Source of the DNA: an uncultured Oxalobacteraceae bacterium
GTDB taxonomy: Bacteria > Pseudomonadota > Gammaproteobacteria > Burkholderiales > Burkholderiaceae_D
Direction of reading: 5' to 3'
DNA length: 64,000 bases
Assembly: GCA_903893945.1 (NCBI GenBank)
Contig: CAITOF010000095.1
Location: 43,449-107,448 of the forward strand
Shown here one piece after another: positions 38,646-49,999 of the stretch. The notes beneath the pieces were generated by a model. The model was not told where the DNA came from. It made no database searches and saw only the letters and a list, made by a program, of their open reading frames with translations. How positions within the stretch are numbered: position 1 is the stretch's first letter; the number at the start of each line of letters is the position of its first letter. A program made the position numbers and the translations under genes.

Positions 38646-39527
38646 TTACGCTTTCTGTGCAGCTGCAACCTGCGCAGCCACTTCGGCGGCAAAGTCATCC
38701 TGTTTTTTCTCAATGCCTTCACCCACGATGAACATCTTGAACGCTGAGACGGCAGATGATTCTGCTTTCAGCATCTGCTCAACAGTCTGCTTGTCATTTT
38801 TTACAAAGGGCTGGTTAAGCAGGGAGACTTCTTTCAGATACTTCTGTACAGAACCCTCAATCATTTTTGCAGCAATTTCAGCCGGCTTGCCAGATTCAGC
38901 AGCTTTCAACGTGGCCACCGAACGTTCTTTTTCAATCAGCTCGGCAGGAACTTGATCAATTGACAATGAAACTGGTTTCATTGCCGCGATATGCATCGCA
39001 ACGTCTTTGCCGACCTGATCGTTTGCACCCGAAAAATCCACAATAACGCCGATCCGTGTCCCATGCAGATAGGTACTTAATTTGGCGGCCGATTCGAAAC
39101 GCACAAAACGGCGAATCGACATATTTTCACCGATGCGGCCAATCAGGGTTGCACGCAAGCCTTCAACGGTGGTGTCACCCAGTGGCAAGGCGGACAGGGC
39201 AGCGACATCAGCCGGGTTTTTTTCTGCGACCAGTTTTGCGCAGGCATTTGCCAGAGCCAAAAATTCATCGTTTTTGGTTACAAAATCGGTTTCACAGTTA
39301 ATTTCAACTAACGCACCCACATTGCCCGCCACATGGGCGGCAATCACGCCTTCCGCCGTAATGCGGGAAGCCGCCTTGGAAGCCTTGCCGCCCAGCTTGA
39401 CACGCAAGATCTCTTCGGCACGTTCCATATTTCCTTCAGCCTCTGTCAATGCCTTTTTGCACTCCATCATCGGTGCGTCTGTCTTTGCGCGCAATTCACC
39501 TACCATCGCTGCTGTAATCGCTGCCAT
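38646..39527 (-). CDS. tsf: Elongation factor Ts
   Basis: EF-Ts exchanges GDP for GTP on EF-Tu. The 293-residue protein begins with a UBA-like domain ([20 protein letters not shown]), contains the conserved [20 protein letters not shown], and has the core dimerisation region with [18 protein letters not shown]. It follows rpsB after a 100-nt spacer containing a hairpin terminator or attenuator, and is itself followed by a strong terminator. Confidence 0.98.
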   Translation of the reverse strand: MAAITAAMVGELRAKTDAPMMECKKALTEAEGNMERAEEILRVKLGGKASKAASRITAEGVIAAHVAGNVGALVEINCETDFVTKNDEFLALANACAKLVAEKNPADVAALSALPLGDTTVEGLRATLIGRIGENMSIRRFVRFESAAKLSTYLHGTRIGVIVDFSGANDQVGKDVAMHIAAMKPVSLSIDQVPAELIEKERSVATLKAAESGKPAEIAAKMIEGSVQKYLKEVSLLNQPFVKNDKQTVEQMLKAESSAVSAFKMFIVGEGIEKKQDDFAAEVAAQVAAAQKA

Positions 39528-39562
39528 TTCTACTCTCCTAATACCATTAATAGTAATCGTCT

Positions 39563-39591
39563 TAAAAAAAAGGGGCTCGCTGCCCCTTTTT
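39563..39591 (-). terminator. Hairpin terminator/attenuator between rpsB and tsf
   Basis: The minus-strand sequence AAAAAGGGGC-AGCGA-GCCCCTTTTTTTT forms a stem of 5 GC pairs extended by A-T pairs, with a T-run. Because rpsB and tsf are normally one operon, it probably allows partial read-through and lowers tsf relative to rpsB. Confidence 0.8.
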
Positions 39592-39627
39592 GCAAAGTCG
39601 TTTTATCAACAACTTCTATAGTCAAAC

Positions 39628-40377
39628 TCAAGCCTGTTCAGAAACTTCAACGAAGTCATCGCTGCCTGCCTTGACCGCTTCAATCACTTCGTTAAGCGCA
39701 TTGGCACGGCCTTCCAGAATCGCATCGGCCACGCCACGTGCATATAAGGCAATCGCTTTTGAAGAATCATCATTGCCAGGTATGATGAATTGAACGCCGT
39801 CAGGTGAATGGTTGGTATCCACCACACCGATCACAGGGATACCCAGTTTTGCGGCTTCAGTGATGGCGCCTTTATGGTAACCGACGTCGACGACGAATAT
39901 GGCATCCGGTACGCCGCCCATGTCTTTAATCCCGCCAATTGCTTTCTGCAATTTCACCATTTCGCGATCGAACATCAACGCTTCTTTTTTGCTCAATTTT
40001 TCAACAGCGCCTTCCTGTACCTGCGCTTCCATGTCTTTCAGACGCTTGATCGAGGTTTTAACGGTTTTAAAATTCGTCAACATGCCGCCCAGCCAACGCT
40101 GATCAACATAAGGCATGCCTGCGCGTTGCGCTTCAGCGGCGATCAGGTCGCGTGCCTGACGCTTGGTGCCGACCAGTAAAATCGTGCCACGGTTAGCGGC
40201 GGTCTGGCGGATGAATTTCATTGCTTCCTGGTATAAACCTATGGTTTTTTCCAGGTTAATGATGTGAATTTTGTTACGATGTCCGAAGATGTACGGTGCC
40301 ATCTTGGGATTCCAGAATCGGGTTTGGTGGCCAAAATGGACACCGGCTTCGAGCATATCACGCATAGTTACTGACAT
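39628..40377 (-). CDS. rpsB: 30S ribosomal protein S2
   Basis: S2 is a 30S subunit protein required for S1 binding and initiation. From ATG 40377 the product has 249 residues, the normal length, with [20 protein letters not shown] and the downstream [20 protein letters not shown] and [23 protein letters not shown] motifs. CTGGAG lies 6-7 nt before the ATG. The track's longer frame starts in the leader. A leader of about 130 nt separates it from a good promoter, in line with known feedback by S2 in other bacteria. Confidence 0.98.
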   Translation of the reverse strand: MSVTMRDMLEAGVHFGHQTRFWNPKMAPYIFGHRNKIHIINLEKTIGLYQEAMKFIRQTAANRGTILLVGTKRQARDLIAAEAQRAGMPYVDQRWLGGMLTNFKTVKTSIKRLKDMEAQVQEGAVEKLSKKEALMFDREMVKLQKAIGGIKDMGGVPDAIFVVDVGYHKGAITEAAKLGIPVIGVVDTNHSPDGVQFIIPGNDDSSKAIALYARGVADAILEGRANALNEVIEAVKAGSDDFVEVSEQA

Positions 40378-40512
40378 ATTTTTCTCCAGGGTTGAGTCTA
40401 GAATCCAGTCAGTGACCCAATGTTGTCTATTGAGCACCCTTTTCAGACCGGATTCGCGATTTAATAAATAATTACACTAAAAACTCATTTGCACTTCATG
40501 AGCCAGCGCGAG

Positions 40513-40542
40513 ATTCTACACTAAAAAGTACCCCAAACTCAA
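40513..40542 (-). promoter_or_regulatory. Sigma-70-type promoter of rpsB-tsf
   Basis: On the minus strand TTGAGT (40537-40542) and TAGAAT (40513-40518) are 18 nt apart, with an AT-rich spacer, and the expected start is about 130 nt before the rpsB ATG. This is a strong match for a ribosomal protein promoter. Confidence 0.6.
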
Positions 40543-40724
40543 GCCAAACCTGACCCCTGAGGGCTTCGACGGCCCGTTTTACCGGCCAAAATCCGAATTA
40601 CCCGACCATTTCGCCCGGAAACGCCATGCACGGGACCGCCATTGTTAAACAAAAATCAATATTTGGCGTGGTAACCCTGGAGTCGTGGCGCGCCGATTCA
40701 GGTTCGCTGACGTTGCAAATAGAC

Positions 40725-40730
40725 TATAAT
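40725..40730 (+). promoter_or_regulatory. Candidate -10 element for map
   Basis: A perfect TATAAT lies 62 nt upstream of the map ATG, preceded by TTGCAAATAGAC. No good -35 is found at 16-18 nt spacing, so this is a partial promoter assignment. The remaining 415 nt between rpsB and map holds no gene. Confidence 0.4.
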
Positions 40731-40792
40731 TTCGCTCTGCATCCGGTTCGGCACCCCCCATATTAACTCCACCTTGTTTAAAATATAACCAC

Positions 40793-41608
40793 ATGAGCTC
40801 TATTACCATTAAAACAGACGATGACATCAAAGGCATGCGCATCGCAGGCCGTTTGGGCTCCGAGGTACTTGATTACATCACCCCCTTTGTGACTGCCGGC
40901 ATCACCACCGGCGAACTTGATCGCCTGTGTCACGAGTACATGATCAACATCCAGGGCACCATACCTGCCCCGCTGAATTATTGCCCGCCCGGCTACACAC
41001 CCTTTCCCAAAGCGATCTGCACGTCCGTCAACGATGTGGTCTGTCATGGCATTCCCGGCGACAAAATGCTGAAAAACGGCGACGTGGTCAACCTCGATAT
41101 TACGGTCATCAAAGACGGCTACCACGGTGATACCAGTCGCATGTTTTTTATCGGTGAGCCCTCCATCATGGCGCGGCGACTTTCAACCATCACGTTTGAA
41201 TGCATGTGGTTAGGCATTTCCAAAGTGAGGCCCGGCGGTTATCTGGGCGATATCGGCCACGTCATACAGCAATATGCTGAAAAAGCCGGCTATAGCGTGG
41301 TTCGTGAATTCTGCGGACATGGCATCGGAAAGATCTTTCACGAAGAGCCGCAAATTCTTCATTATGGCCGGCAAGGGACACTGGCTGAAATGAAACCCGG
41401 CATGATTTTTACCATCGAGCCGATGATCAACGCAGGACGCAAAGAAATCCGTGAAATGCCGGATGGATGGACCATCAAAACCCGCGACCGGAGCCTGTCT
41501 GCGCAATGGGAACATACCGTGCTGGTCACCGACACGGGCTATGAAGTACTGACCATGTCCGCCGGCGCACCACCACCACCGGAGCTCATCAAGGCCAACG
41601 CAGCGTAA
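40793..41608 (+). CDS. map: Methionine aminopeptidase, type I
   Basis: Map removes the initiator Met from new proteins. The 271-residue protein has the five metal ligands: Asp in VVNLDIT and in YHGDTSR, His in FCGHGIGKIFHEEPQ, Glu in IFTIEPM and Glu in QWEHTVLV. No N-terminal extension or zinc finger is present, which fits type I. It is divergent from rpsB and is followed by glnD after 44 nt, the common betaproteobacterial order. Confidence 0.97.
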   Translation: MSSITIKTDDDIKGMRIAGRLGSEVLDYITPFVTAGITTGELDRLCHEYMINIQGTIPAPLNYCPPGYTPFPKAICTSVNDVVCHGIPGDKMLKNGDVVNLDITVIKDGYHGDTSRMFFIGEPSIMARRLSTITFECMWLGISKVRPGGYLGDIGHVIQQYAEKAGYSVVREFCGHGIGKIFHEEPQILHYGRQGTLAEMKPGMIFTIEPMINAGRKEIREMPDGWTIKTRDRSLSAQWEHTVLVTDTGYEVLTMSAGAPPPPELIKANAA

Positions 41609-41652
41609 ATGCCTGCCGCACGACAGAAATTCACTTTTAAAGTCAATCGCGT

Positions 41653-44208
41653 ATGCAACCTCTGGCACAAAGGCTGAAGGAACAGTTAAAAGGGCGGCAC
41701 CAGCTCCTCACGTCGGCTTTTTCACAAAACAATAAAAAGCCGGAAGCGCTGCTGCATGATCTGTGTCACAGTGTTGATGTGGCGCTGATTGAACTGTGGC
41801 ATGAAATCAAAATCCCCAAAGAAGCCAGCCTGGTCGGCGTTGGCGGTTATGGCCGTGGTGAACTGTTTCCTTATTCTGATGTCGATGTACTTATCCTTTT
41901 GCCCCGCCCGGCCGACAGCGAATTAAAGAAAAGGCTTGAGTCACTGGTACAGCAATTGTGGGATCTCGGTCTGGAAATAGGCCACAGCATCCGGACCATC
42001 GATGAATGTCTGCAGGAATCGGCCGCAGACATTACTGTCCAGACCAGCCTGCTCGAAGCCCGGCTCATTGCAGGCAGCCGGAAATTGTTTCGTTCACTGA
42101 ACGAACAGACCCGTGCCGCGATGAATCCGCAGGCCTTCTTTCAGGCCAAGACGCTCGAATTGCGCCAACGGCATGTCAAGTATGAGGACACACCCTACAG
42201 TCTCGAGCCCAACTGCAAGGAAAGCCCGGGTGGACTGCGCGACCTGCAGGTCATACTCTGGATCTCCAGAGCGGCAGGATTGGGAAACTCGTGGTCGGAA
42301 CTGGCTGCCCGCGGCTTAATTACCAGTCGTGAAGCGCGCCAGCTACGCCGCAATGAAAATGCATTCAAGGATATACGGATCCGCCTCCACATATACTCAA
42401 AACGGCGCGAAGACCGCCTGGTGTTTGATGTGCAGACGCCCATTGCAGAAACCTTCGGATTTCCGTCAACACCCACGCGCCGCTCCAGTGAATACCTCAT
42501 GCAACGCTATTATTGGGCCGCCAAGACAGTGACGCAACTGAACACGATATTACTGCAGAACATAGAAGCAAAACTGTTCACAACCAACTCGGAACCGCAC
42601 CCGGTCAACGCCGATTTCAGCGAAATCAATGGCTTCATAGAACCGCGCGACCTGAAATTGTTTGAGCAGCGTCCATCTGCCATTCTGGAAGTGTTCCTGC
42701 TGCTTGAGCTCCATTCCGAACTCAAAGGCATGTCTGCTCCAACCCTGCGCGCACTGTGGCATGCCCGCTTCAGAATCGATAACCGGTTCATACGTAATCC
42801 GGTAAACCAGAATTTATTTCTGCAGATACTTCAGGCGCCACAGGGCGTCACCCATGCCTTTCGGGGCATGAACCAAATGAGCATACTGGGACGATACCTG
42901 CCAAACTTTCGACGCATCATCGGCCAGATGCAGCACGACCTGTTTCATGTTTACACGGTCGATCAGCACATCCTGATGGTGCTTCGCAATTTACGCCGCT
43001 TTACCATGCCAGAGCACGCGCATGAATATCCCTTCTGCAGCCAGCTTATTGCCAACTTCCCCCAGCACTGGATCCTGTATGTCGCCGCACTTTTTCATGA
43101 CATTGCCAAAGGTCGCAACGGAGACCATTCACAACTGGGTGGCCAGGATGCAAAACAGTTTTGCCGCCAGCATCGACTGCCAAAGGAACAGACTGAATTA
43201 ATTGTGTTTCTGGTTGAACATCACCTGTTAATGTCACAGGTCGCCCAGAAACAGGATCTGTCAGATCCGGACGTTATCCAGCATTTCGCCGGCGTTGTCA
43301 AAGATGAGCGACACCTTACCGCGTTGTACCTGCTCACTGTCGCAGACATTCGCGGCACCAGCCCCAAGGTATGGAATGCCTGGAAAGGCAAATTGCTCGA
43401 AGATTTATATCGCCTGACATTGCGTACGTTAGGTGGGGAAATTCCTTCACCGGACCGCGAACTCAAGAACCGCCAGGAAGAGGCCTTGAAAAACCTGCGT
43501 TTGTTTGGCTTACCCGAAGATGCCCACCTCGAATTCTGGAAGCAGCTGGATCTGGTCTATTTTTTGCGGAACGACGCCAACGATATCGTGTGGCAAACCC
43601 GCGCCTTCTGCAGTGTCGTCAACAGCACGAGACCGGTTGTCAAATGCCGCACGGCACCGATAGGGGAAGGGCTACAGGTCGCTGTCTACATCAAGGATCA
43701 ACCCGACCTGTTTGCGCGCATCTGCAGTTATTTTGATGCCAAGGGGTTCAGCATTCTGGATGCAAAAATTCACACCACGCAGCATCATTACGCCCTCGAC
43801 ACTTTTTTGATTTCCGCCTCTGAATTTTCAAAAAACTATCGGGATATCATCAGCCTGGTCGAACATGAATTAACGGAACTGCTTATTTTGCCATCGGAAC
43901 TGCCGTCACCGAAGAAAGGTCGATTGTCGCGCCTGTCACGTACCTTCCCCGTGAATCCAACGGTGGATTTATTACCCGACGAACGCGGTCAATATTACCT
44001 GCTTTCGCTGACTGCCAATGACCGCAATGGCCTGCTTTATTCGATTGCGAGAGTGCTGGCCAAATACAAAATTAATCTGCACACCGCAAAAATCATGACT
44101 CTGGGTGAACGCGTCGAAGACGTTTTTCTGATCGATGGCGCTGCACTGCAAAATGCACGGATGCAGATTCAGCTCGAGACCGACCTGCTGGACGCTTTGT
44201 CTGTTTAA
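41653..44208 (+). CDS. glnD: Bifunctional uridylyltransferase/uridylyl-removing enzyme GlnD
   Basis: GlnD senses glutamine and modifies PII signal proteins, setting nitrogen metabolism. The 851-residue protein has the nucleotidyltransferase motif [20 protein letters not shown] near residue 70, an HD domain with [17 protein letters not shown] near residue 480 for UMP removal, and two C-terminal ACT domains (the second around [20 protein letters not shown]) that bind glutamine. All parts are intact and in the usual order. It is separated by 44 nt from map and 56 nt from the pseudouridine synthase gene. Confidence 0.97.
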   Translation: MQPLAQRLKEQLKGRHQLLTSAFSQNNKKPEALLHDLCHSVDVALIELWHEIKIPKEASLVGVGGYGRGELFPYSDVDVLILLPRPADSELKKRLESLVQQLWDLGLEIGHSIRTIDECLQESAADITVQTSLLEARLIAGSRKLFRSLNEQTRAAMNPQAFFQAKTLELRQRHVKYEDTPYSLEPNCKESPGGLRDLQVILWISRAAGLGNSWSELAARGLITSREARQLRRNENAFKDIRIRLHIYSKRREDRLVFDVQTPIAETFGFPSTPTRRSSEYLMQRYYWAAKTVTQLNTILLQNIEAKLFTTNSEPHPVNADFSEINGFIEPRDLKLFEQRPSAILEVFLLLELHSELKGMSAPTLRALWHARFRIDNRFIRNPVNQNLFLQILQAPQGVTHAFRGMNQMSILGRYLPNFRRIIGQMQHDLFHVYTVDQHILMVLRNLRRFTMPEHAHEYPFCSQLIANFPQHWILYVAALFHDIAKGRNGDHSQLGGQDAKQFCRQHRLPKEQTELIVFLVEHHLLMSQVAQKQDLSDPDVIQHFAGVVKDERHLTALYLLTVADIRGTSPKVWNAWKGKLLEDLYRLTLRTLGGEIPSPDRELKNRQEEALKNLRLFGLPEDAHLEFWKQLDLVYFLRNDANDIVWQTRAFCSVVNSTRPVVKCRTAPIGEGLQVAVYIKDQPDLFARICSYFDAKGFSILDAKIHTTQHHYALDTFLISASEFSKNYRDIISLVEHELTELLILPSELPSPKKGRLSRLSRTFPVNPTVDLLPDERGQYYLLSLTANDRNGLLYSIARVLAKYKINLHTAKIMTLGERVEDVFLIDGAALQNARMQIQLETDLLDALSV

Positions 44209-44264
44209 CTTTTATTTAACCTGCACATCAAGTGCAACAGCCGCTTTTTTACAGTTTGCAAATT

Positions 44265-45023
44265 ATGACCAATCAAAATAACGAATCGCTGCGACTCTCA
44301 AAACGCATGTCCGAACTGGGACTGTGCTCGCGCCGGGAAGCCGACGAGTGGATCAGCAAAGGCTGGGTGCGCGTGGACGGTAAGGTGATCTCTGAACTGG
44401 GCACCAAGATTTTTCCGGATCAACGCATCACCATCGAGCGCCAGGCGGCTGCCGAACAGTCCAAGCGCGTGACGGTGCTAATCAACAAACCGGTCGGCTA
44501 CGTGAGCGGTCAGGCCGAAGATGGTTACGAACCTGCCATCTGTCTGGTGAAGCCGGAGAACCGGTGGGACGAGGATAAGCTGCCGGTCCATTTTCACCCG
44601 ACTCAGCTGCGCAGTCTGGTTGCGGCGGGCCGTCTGGATATCGATTCGACCGGCTTATTGGTGCTGACCCAGGACGGTCGCATTGCCAAGCACCTGATAG
44701 GCCAGGAAACCTCCGTTGAAAAGGAATATCTGGTACGGGTTTCGTACAGCCGGGGTGGTCGCTTGCCGGACACCGATTTAAAACGGCTGAACCATGGCCT
44801 GTCACTCGACGGCAAAGCCTTACTCCCTGCCAAGGTGCGCTGGCAGAACGACGACCAGCTCAATTTTATCCTGAAAGAAGGAAAAAAGCGCCAGATCCGC
44901 CGCATGTGTGAAGCGGTCGGATTAACCGTACTGGGGTTGAAGCGGGTGCGCATCGGGAAAGTCAAACTGGGTAATCTGCCGGAAGGGAAATGGCGCTATC
45001 TGGGTGAAACGGAATTATTCTGA
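44265..45023 (+). CDS. rluF: 23S rRNA pseudouridine synthase, RluF-type
   Basis: The 252-residue protein has an N-terminal S4 domain ([20 protein letters not shown]) and the RsuA/RluF catalytic domain with [19 protein letters not shown], where the Asp in RLDID is the nucleophile, and the C-terminal [18 protein letters not shown]. RluF acts on U2604 of 23S rRNA, and the N-terminal S4 sequence most resembles that group rather than RluB, though the choice between them is not certain. I used ATG 44265, which starts the S4 domain; the track's 11 extra residues have no support. The next gene, lexA, is 185 nt away. Confidence 0.82.
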   Translation: MTNQNNESLRLSKRMSELGLCSRREADEWISKGWVRVDGKVISELGTKIFPDQRITIERQAAAEQSKRVTVLINKPVGYVSGQAEDGYEPAICLVKPENRWDEDKLPVHFHPTQLRSLVAAGRLDIDSTGLLVLTQDGRIAKHLIGQETSVEKEYLVRVSYSRGGRLPDTDLKRLNHGLSLDGKALLPAKVRWQNDDQLNFILKEGKKRQIRRMCEAVGLTVLGLKRVRIGKVKLGNLPEGKWRYLGETELF

Positions 45024-45160
45024 GACAGCCGGAACGTCAGTCCGGGGCGCGGCTTCCGGCATGGCTCAAAGGATAACATTGCGGCAGATCCGCTTCAGAT
45101 TTCCGTCAAAACAACAAATCACGGACAACGTCGTATTTACTTCTTGCAATTAAATAAATA

Positions 45161-45176
45161 CTGTATAAAATTACAG
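45161..45176 (+). promoter_or_regulatory. LexA-binding SOS box upstream of lexA
   Basis: CTGT-ATAAAATT-ACAG matches the consensus CTGT-N8-ACAG exactly. It lies 33 nt upstream of the lexA start and overlaps a TATAAA sequence that may be the -10, so autorepression by promoter occlusion is expected. Confidence 0.9.
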
Positions 45177-45208
45177 ACTGAACATAAACCCAGTTTGGAT
45201 ATGACATC

Positions 45209-45847
45209 ATGCAAAAGCTGACAAATCGGCAAGAACAAATACTTAACTTGATCCGTGATGCAATACAGAACACCGGATTCCCACCCACTCGCGCCGAGAT
45301 TGCGACCGAACTGGGATTCAAGTCTGCCAATGCTGCAGAAGAGCATTTGCAGGCGCTGGCACGCAAAAAAGTGATCGAATTAACGCCGGGTACATCGCGT
45401 GGCATACGATTATGCGAACCGTCCCAACTTCCGGAGCAATACAGAAGCAGCGATGCGGCCAATTCACAACTGTATTTACCCCTGGTCGGACGGGTGGCTG
45501 CCGGGTCACCGATTCTTTCCCAGGAACACATTGAAACGAATTACCACGTTGATCCGGCTCTTTTTTCTGAGCGCCCCGATTATTTACTGAAAGTTCGCGG
45601 CATGTCGATGCGCGATGCCGGCATACTTGAGGGTGACCTGCTGGCAGTTAAAAAGACAAACCAGGCCACCAACGGTCAAATCGTCGTTGCTCGTATCGGC
45701 GATGATGTCACCGTAAAACGTTTCAAAAAAACCGGTTCACTGATAGAACTGTTTCCTGAAAATCCGGATTTCAGCGTGATTAAGGTGGATACAGACGATT
45801 TCGCGGTGGAAGGACTGGCGGTTGGATTATTGCGTAGCTGGCATTAA
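45209..45847 (+). CDS. lexA: SOS-response repressor LexA
   Basis: LexA represses DNA-damage genes and cuts itself when RecA is activated. The 212-residue protein has an N-terminal winged helix ([20 protein letters not shown], then [21 protein letters not shown]) and the S24 peptidase domain. The cleavage site Ala-Gly lies in VGRVAAGSP, the nucleophile Ser in [11 protein letters not shown], and the catalytic Lys in VAVKK-like LLAVKKTNQ or the following VVARIGDD region; the first is the typical place. It is preceded by a perfect SOS box, so it controls itself. A bidirectional terminator follows. Confidence 0.97.
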   Translation: MQKLTNRQEQILNLIRDAIQNTGFPPTRAEIATELGFKSANAAEEHLQALARKKVIELTPGTSRGIRLCEPSQLPEQYRSSDAANSQLYLPLVGRVAAGSPILSQEHIETNYHVDPALFSERPDYLLKVRGMSMRDAGILEGDLLAVKKTNQATNGQIVVARIGDDVTVKRFKKTGSLIELFPENPDFSVIKVDTDDFAVEGLAVGLLRSWH

Positions 45848-45907
45848 TTCAGAATTTCATTTCAAAAAACGGCAAATAAACAGAATCACCTTCTGATGCG
45901 ATGACAT

Positions 45908-45934
45908 AAAAAAACGCCCCGCAGGGCGTTTTTT
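45908..45934. terminator. Bidirectional terminator between lexA and lon
   Basis: ACGCCC-CGCA-GGGCGT is flanked by a run of seven A on one side and six T on the other, so it should stop both lexA (+) and lon (-) transcripts. Confidence 0.9.
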
Positions 45935-45953
45935 GTTGCTACCTGAATTGATC

Positions 45954-48371
45954 TCAGTGCTTTACCACCGGGTCCACCGGGTCAATAACCTCACCGGGCA
46001 CCGCCGGTTTGGCACTCACCTCTATGTCCTCTTCCGCCAGCGGTTCCGGCAGTCGTTCCATCGCTATTTCCAGCACGCGATCAATCCAGCGTACAGGAAT
46101 GATCTCCAGATGATTCTTCACGTTGTCAGGAATTTCCACGAGGTCCTTCGCGTTTTCCTCAGGGATAATCACCGTTTTAATTCCACCGCGGTGTGCCGCC
46201 AATAACTTTTCTTTCAAGCCACCGATGGGTAACACTTCGCCACGCAAGGTGATTTCTCCGGTCATCGCCACATTCGCCTTGACCGGGATTCCAGTGAAGA
46301 TGGATACCAGCGCTGTCGTCATCGCTATACCGGCTGAAGGACCGTCTTTCGGCGTCGCACCTTCGGGTACGTGAATATGCACATCGGTTTTATCAAACAC
46401 ATCGGCCTTTATGCCTAACCGTTTTGCCCGGCTACGGACAACGGTACGCGCCGCTTCAATCGATTCCTTCATCACGTCGCCCAACGTACCGGTGCGAATC
46501 ACATTGCCTTTTCCGGGCATGGACACAGCTTCGATCGTCAGCAAATCGCCACCCACTTCCGTCCAAGCAAGGCCGACCACCTGACCCACCTGGTTTTCTT
46601 TGACAGCCATACCGAAATCGTAGCGTCGCACGCCCAGATATTTGTCCAGATTTTTGCAGGTAATGGTCACTTTTTTATCCTGCTTTTTCAGCAGCAGCAT
46701 CTTGACGACCTTACGGCAAATTTTGGAAATTTCACGTTCCAGCGAACGCACACCCGCTTCACGCGTGTAATAACGAATGATGTCGCGAATTGCTGTTTCC
46801 GAAATATTGATTTCGTCTTCTTTGAGTCCGTTGTTCTTGATCTGCTTGGGCAATAAATAACGTTGCGCAATACTGCTTTTCTCATCCTCGGTATAGCCCG
46901 ACAAGCGGATAACTTCCATCCTGTCTAACAATGCCGCCGGGATGTTATAGGAATTTGATGTCGCAACAAACATGACGTCCGACAGGTCAAAATCCACTTC
47001 CAGATAGTGGTCAGAGAATGTGTGATTCTGTTCCGGATCCAGCACTTCGAGCAAGGCGGACGACGGGTCACCCCTGAAATCGGCACCCATTTTATCAACT
47101 TCATCCAGCAGAAATAATGGATTTCGCACGCCGATCTTTGACAGACTCTGCAAAATTTTTCCTGGCATAGAGCCAATATAAGTACGACGGTGACCGCGAA
47201 TTTCGGCCTCGTCACGCACACCACCCAACGCCATACGAATAAATTTACGATTCGTTGCCCGCGCAATGGACTGTCCCAACGATGTCTTGCCGACACCCGG
47301 CGGACCCACGAAGCACAATATCGGGGCTTTGAGTTTATCGACGCGCTGCTGCACGGCCAGATATTCCAATACCCGTTCTTTCACTTTTTCCAAACCGTAA
47401 TGATCCGCATCCAGCACTTTCTCGGCATTGGCCAGATCATTGGTGACTTTGGATTTTTTCTTCCAGGGCAAATTAATCAGCGTGTCAATGTAGTTGCGCA
47501 CCACCGTGGCCTCAGCGGACATCGCCGACATCATTTTGAGTTTCTTCAACTCGCCCATTGCTTTATCTTTGGCTTCTTTCGGCATTTTGGCGGCGATGAT
47601 TTTTTTATCGATCTCTTCTAAATCCGCCCCCTCTTCACCTTCACCCAATTCTTTCTGGATGGCTTTAACCTGTTCGTTCAAATAATATTCGCGCTGGGAT
47701 TTTTCCATTTGACGCTTTACCCGACCACGAATACGCTTCTCCACCTGAAGAATATCCAATTCTCCCTCAAGCTGCCCGAGCAGATGTTCAAGTCGTTTCG
47801 CAACACTGAATATTTCCAGTATTTCCTGCTTCTGGTCAAGTTTTAAAGGCAGATGTGCGGCGACCGTATCCGCCAACCGTCCTGCGTCATCAATACCGGA
47901 CAGAGATGCCAGAATTTCAGGAGGAATTTTCTTGTTCAGTTTTACATACTGGTCAAATTGCTGAACAATTGCCCTGCGCATGGCTTCAACCTCGGAATCG
48001 TCACTTTCTTCCGTCAACACCGGGATCAGATTGGCGACAAAATGGGTATCAAATTCCCGGATCTGGCTGATTCGTGCGCGCTGCACACCTTCCACCAGTA
48101 CTTTGACGGTGCCGTCCGGTAATTTGAGCATCTGCAGGATATTGGCAATACAGCCAATTTCATAAATATCGTCGGGAGACGGTTCGTCCTTGGCGGCGGT
48201 TTTCTGTGCGGCCAAAAGTATACTTTTACCTTGCTCCATCGCTGCTTCCAGCGCTTTTATGGACTTGGGACGACCTACGAAAAGCGGTATGACCATATGT
48301 GGAAATACAACCACATCCCGCAACGGCAACAAGGGCAACTGTGTCTGTTCAAGGGTAGGTGTCGATGTCAT
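45954..48371 (-). CDS. lon: ATP-dependent protease Lon
   Basis: Lon is a cytoplasmic AAA+ serine protease for misfolded and regulatory proteins. The 805-residue protein has the N-terminal substrate domain (LPLLPLRDVVVFPHMVIPLF), Walker A GPPGVGKTSLGQSIARATNR, Walker B region LFLLDEVDKMG, and the protease domain with the catalytic Ser in PKDGPSAGIAMTTALVS and the Lys downstream in the PIGGLKEKLLAA segment. All are normal. It is downstream of clpX with a terminator between them, so it is probably transcribed on its own. Confidence 0.98.
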   Translation of the reverse strand: MTSTPTLEQTQLPLLPLRDVVVFPHMVIPLFVGRPKSIKALEAAMEQGKSILLAAQKTAAKDEPSPDDIYEIGCIANILQMLKLPDGTVKVLVEGVQRARISQIREFDTHFVANLIPVLTEESDDSEVEAMRRAIVQQFDQYVKLNKKIPPEILASLSGIDDAGRLADTVAAHLPLKLDQKQEILEIFSVAKRLEHLLGQLEGELDILQVEKRIRGRVKRQMEKSQREYYLNEQVKAIQKELGEGEEGADLEEIDKKIIAAKMPKEAKDKAMGELKKLKMMSAMSAEATVVRNYIDTLINLPWKKKSKVTNDLANAEKVLDADHYGLEKVKERVLEYLAVQQRVDKLKAPILCFVGPPGVGKTSLGQSIARATNRKFIRMALGGVRDEAEIRGHRRTYIGSMPGKILQSLSKIGVRNPLFLLDEVDKMGADFRGDPSSALLEVLDPEQNHTFSDHYLEVDFDLSDVMFVATSNSYNIPAALLDRMEVIRLSGYTEDEKSSIAQRYLLPKQIKNNGLKEDEINISETAIRDIIRYYTREAGVRSLEREISKICRKVVKMLLLKKQDKKVTITCKNLDKYLGVRRYDFGMAVKENQVGQVVGLAWTEVGGDLLTIEAVSMPGKGNVIRTGTLGDVMKESIEAARTVVRSRAKRLGIKADVFDKTDVHIHVPEGATPKDGPSAGIAMTTALVSIFTGIPVKANVAMTGEITLRGEVLPIGGLKEKLLAAHRGGIKTVIIPEENAKDLVEIPDNVKNHLEIIPVRWIDRVLEIAMERLPEPLAEEDIEVSAKPAVPGEVIDPVDPVVKH

Positions 48372-48477
48372 GAAATACCTTATTTAGTTAAATCTAAACA
48401 ACATGTTGGCATGGATACCCGAAACTCAAGTACGTCAAAAAAATTAAATATTAACACCTGGTACTCATAGGCCCTTT

Positions 48478-48516
48478 AAAAAAAAGCCACTCGCGAGGTC
48501 TACCCGGGGTGGCTTT
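48478..48516 (-). terminator. Intrinsic terminator after clpX
   Basis: On the minus strand AAAGCCAC and GTGGCTTT pair as an 8-bp stem with an 18-nt loop, followed by a run of T. It lies about 57 nt after the clpX stop. Confidence 0.8.
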
Positions 48517-48572
48517 ATGACCTGAAACATCATTACGACTGAATTGTTCAATGCAACTGTTTCACTTTACAC

Positions 48573-49841
48573 TTAATTTGCACTTGATGCTTTGGGTTTG
48601 TCATGATAAATCAGCAATGGCTTAACGCCATGGGTTATCGTATTTTCATCGATGACCACTTTAGCGACGTTCGGTTCGCTGGGCAAATCATACATGACGT
48701 CCAACAATGCATTTTCCAGTATGGAACGCAAGCCGCGCGCGCCCGCTTTACGTGCAATCGCTTTCTTCGCGATGGCATGCAGCGCAGACGGACGAATATC
48801 CAGTTCAGCGCCTTCCATTTCGAGCAATTTGGCGTACTGCTTGATGAGTGCATTCTTGGGTTCGATCAGAATCTGGATCAGTGCATCTTCATCGAGCTCG
48901 TTGAGCGTTGCAACCACAGGCAGACGGCCGACCAGCTCCGGAATCAGGCCGAACTTGATCAGATCTTCGGGCTCGACTTCCTGCAGGTGCTGATTCGATG
49001 TCGATTCCAGCTTGCTCTTGACACTGGCAGAAAACCCGATGCCGCCTTTTTCCGACCGATTTGAAATCAGTTTCGCCAGGCCATCAAACGCCCCGCCACA
49101 GATAAACATGATGTTGGTGGTATCAATCTGGACGAAATCCTGATTGGGATGTTTTCGTCCGCCCTGCGGTGGTACCGACGCCATGGTGCCTTCTATCAGC
49201 TTTAACAGGGCCTGTTGCACACCTTCACCTGATACGTCACGAGTAATGGATGGATTATCTGACTTGCGCGAAATTTTATCGATCTCGTCGATATACACGA
49301 TACCTTTTTGTGCTTTTTCGACTTCGTAATTACAGTTTTGCAGTAATTTCTGGATAATGTTTTCCACGTCTTCGCCGACATAGCCCGCTTCGGTCAAGGT
49401 CGTTGCATCGGCGATGACGAAGGGAACGTTAAGCATCCGGGCCAATGTCTGGGCCAGTAATGTCTTGCCGGAACCGGTAGGCCCGACCAGCAAAATATTG
49501 CTCTTTGCCAGTTCAACGTCATCTTTTTTGCCCAGGTATTTCAGCCGCTTGTAATGGTTATACACAGCGACTGACAGTATGCGCTTGGCCGTGGTTTGGC
49601 CAATCACATATTGATTTAACAGGTCACATATTTCAGACGGTGTCGGTAGATCGGATTTGCTGTTTCCGATGGTCTCGATACTGGAAATTTCATCCCGGAT
49701 GATGTCGTTGCACAGGTCAATACATTCGTCACAGATGAACACAGACGGACCGGCTATCAGTTTTTTGACCTCATGCTGGCTCTTGCCACAAAATGAGCAA
49801 TAGAGCAATTTTTCACCACTGGTTGATTTTTTATCGGACAT
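48573..49841 (-). CDS. clpX: ClpX, ATPase subunit of the ClpXP protease
   Basis: ClpX unfolds tagged proteins and feeds them to ClpP. The 422-residue protein has the N-terminal zinc-binding domain with four Cys ([13 protein letters not shown] and [10 protein letters not shown]), Walker [17 protein letters not shown], Walker [11 protein letters not shown], and the IGF loop, here [11 protein letters not shown], that contacts ClpP. Length is usual. It follows clpP in the same direction with a terminator-like hairpin in the gap. Confidence 0.98.
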   Translation of the reverse strand: MSDKKSTSGEKLLYCSFCGKSQHEVKKLIAGPSVFICDECIDLCNDIIRDEISSIETIGNSKSDLPTPSEICDLLNQYVIGQTTAKRILSVAVYNHYKRLKYLGKKDDVELAKSNILLVGPTGSGKTLLAQTLARMLNVPFVIADATTLTEAGYVGEDVENIIQKLLQNCNYEVEKAQKGIVYIDEIDKISRKSDNPSITRDVSGEGVQQALLKLIEGTMASVPPQGGRKHPNQDFVQIDTTNIMFICGGAFDGLAKLISNRSEKGGIGFSASVKSKLESTSNQHLQEVEPEDLIKFGLIPELVGRLPVVATLNELDEDALIQILIEPKNALIKQYAKLLEMEGAELDIRPSALHAIAKKAIARKAGARGLRSILENALLDVMYDLPSEPNVAKVVIDENTITHGVKPLLIYHDKPKASSAN

Positions 49842-49961
49842 GGTACAAGTTTAAGGTAAAGAGTGGTTTGATATTACCTGTAAATAGAGAATTCGTCATC
49901 GTGAATAAAACGATTTTCAATTCCTGCAAACAGAATGAGGTTAAAAAGTCGTATTCAAAAT

Positions 49962-49987
49962 AAAAAAACGCCCTTCAGGGCGTTTTT
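49962..49987 (-). terminator. Hairpin terminator after clpP
   Basis: ACGCCC-TTCA-GGGCGT is flanked by A and T runs, so it can act on the minus strand, 13 nt after the clpP stop. It would reduce read-through from clpP into clpX. Confidence 0.82.
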
Positions 49988-49999
49988 GTTGTAAATAAT

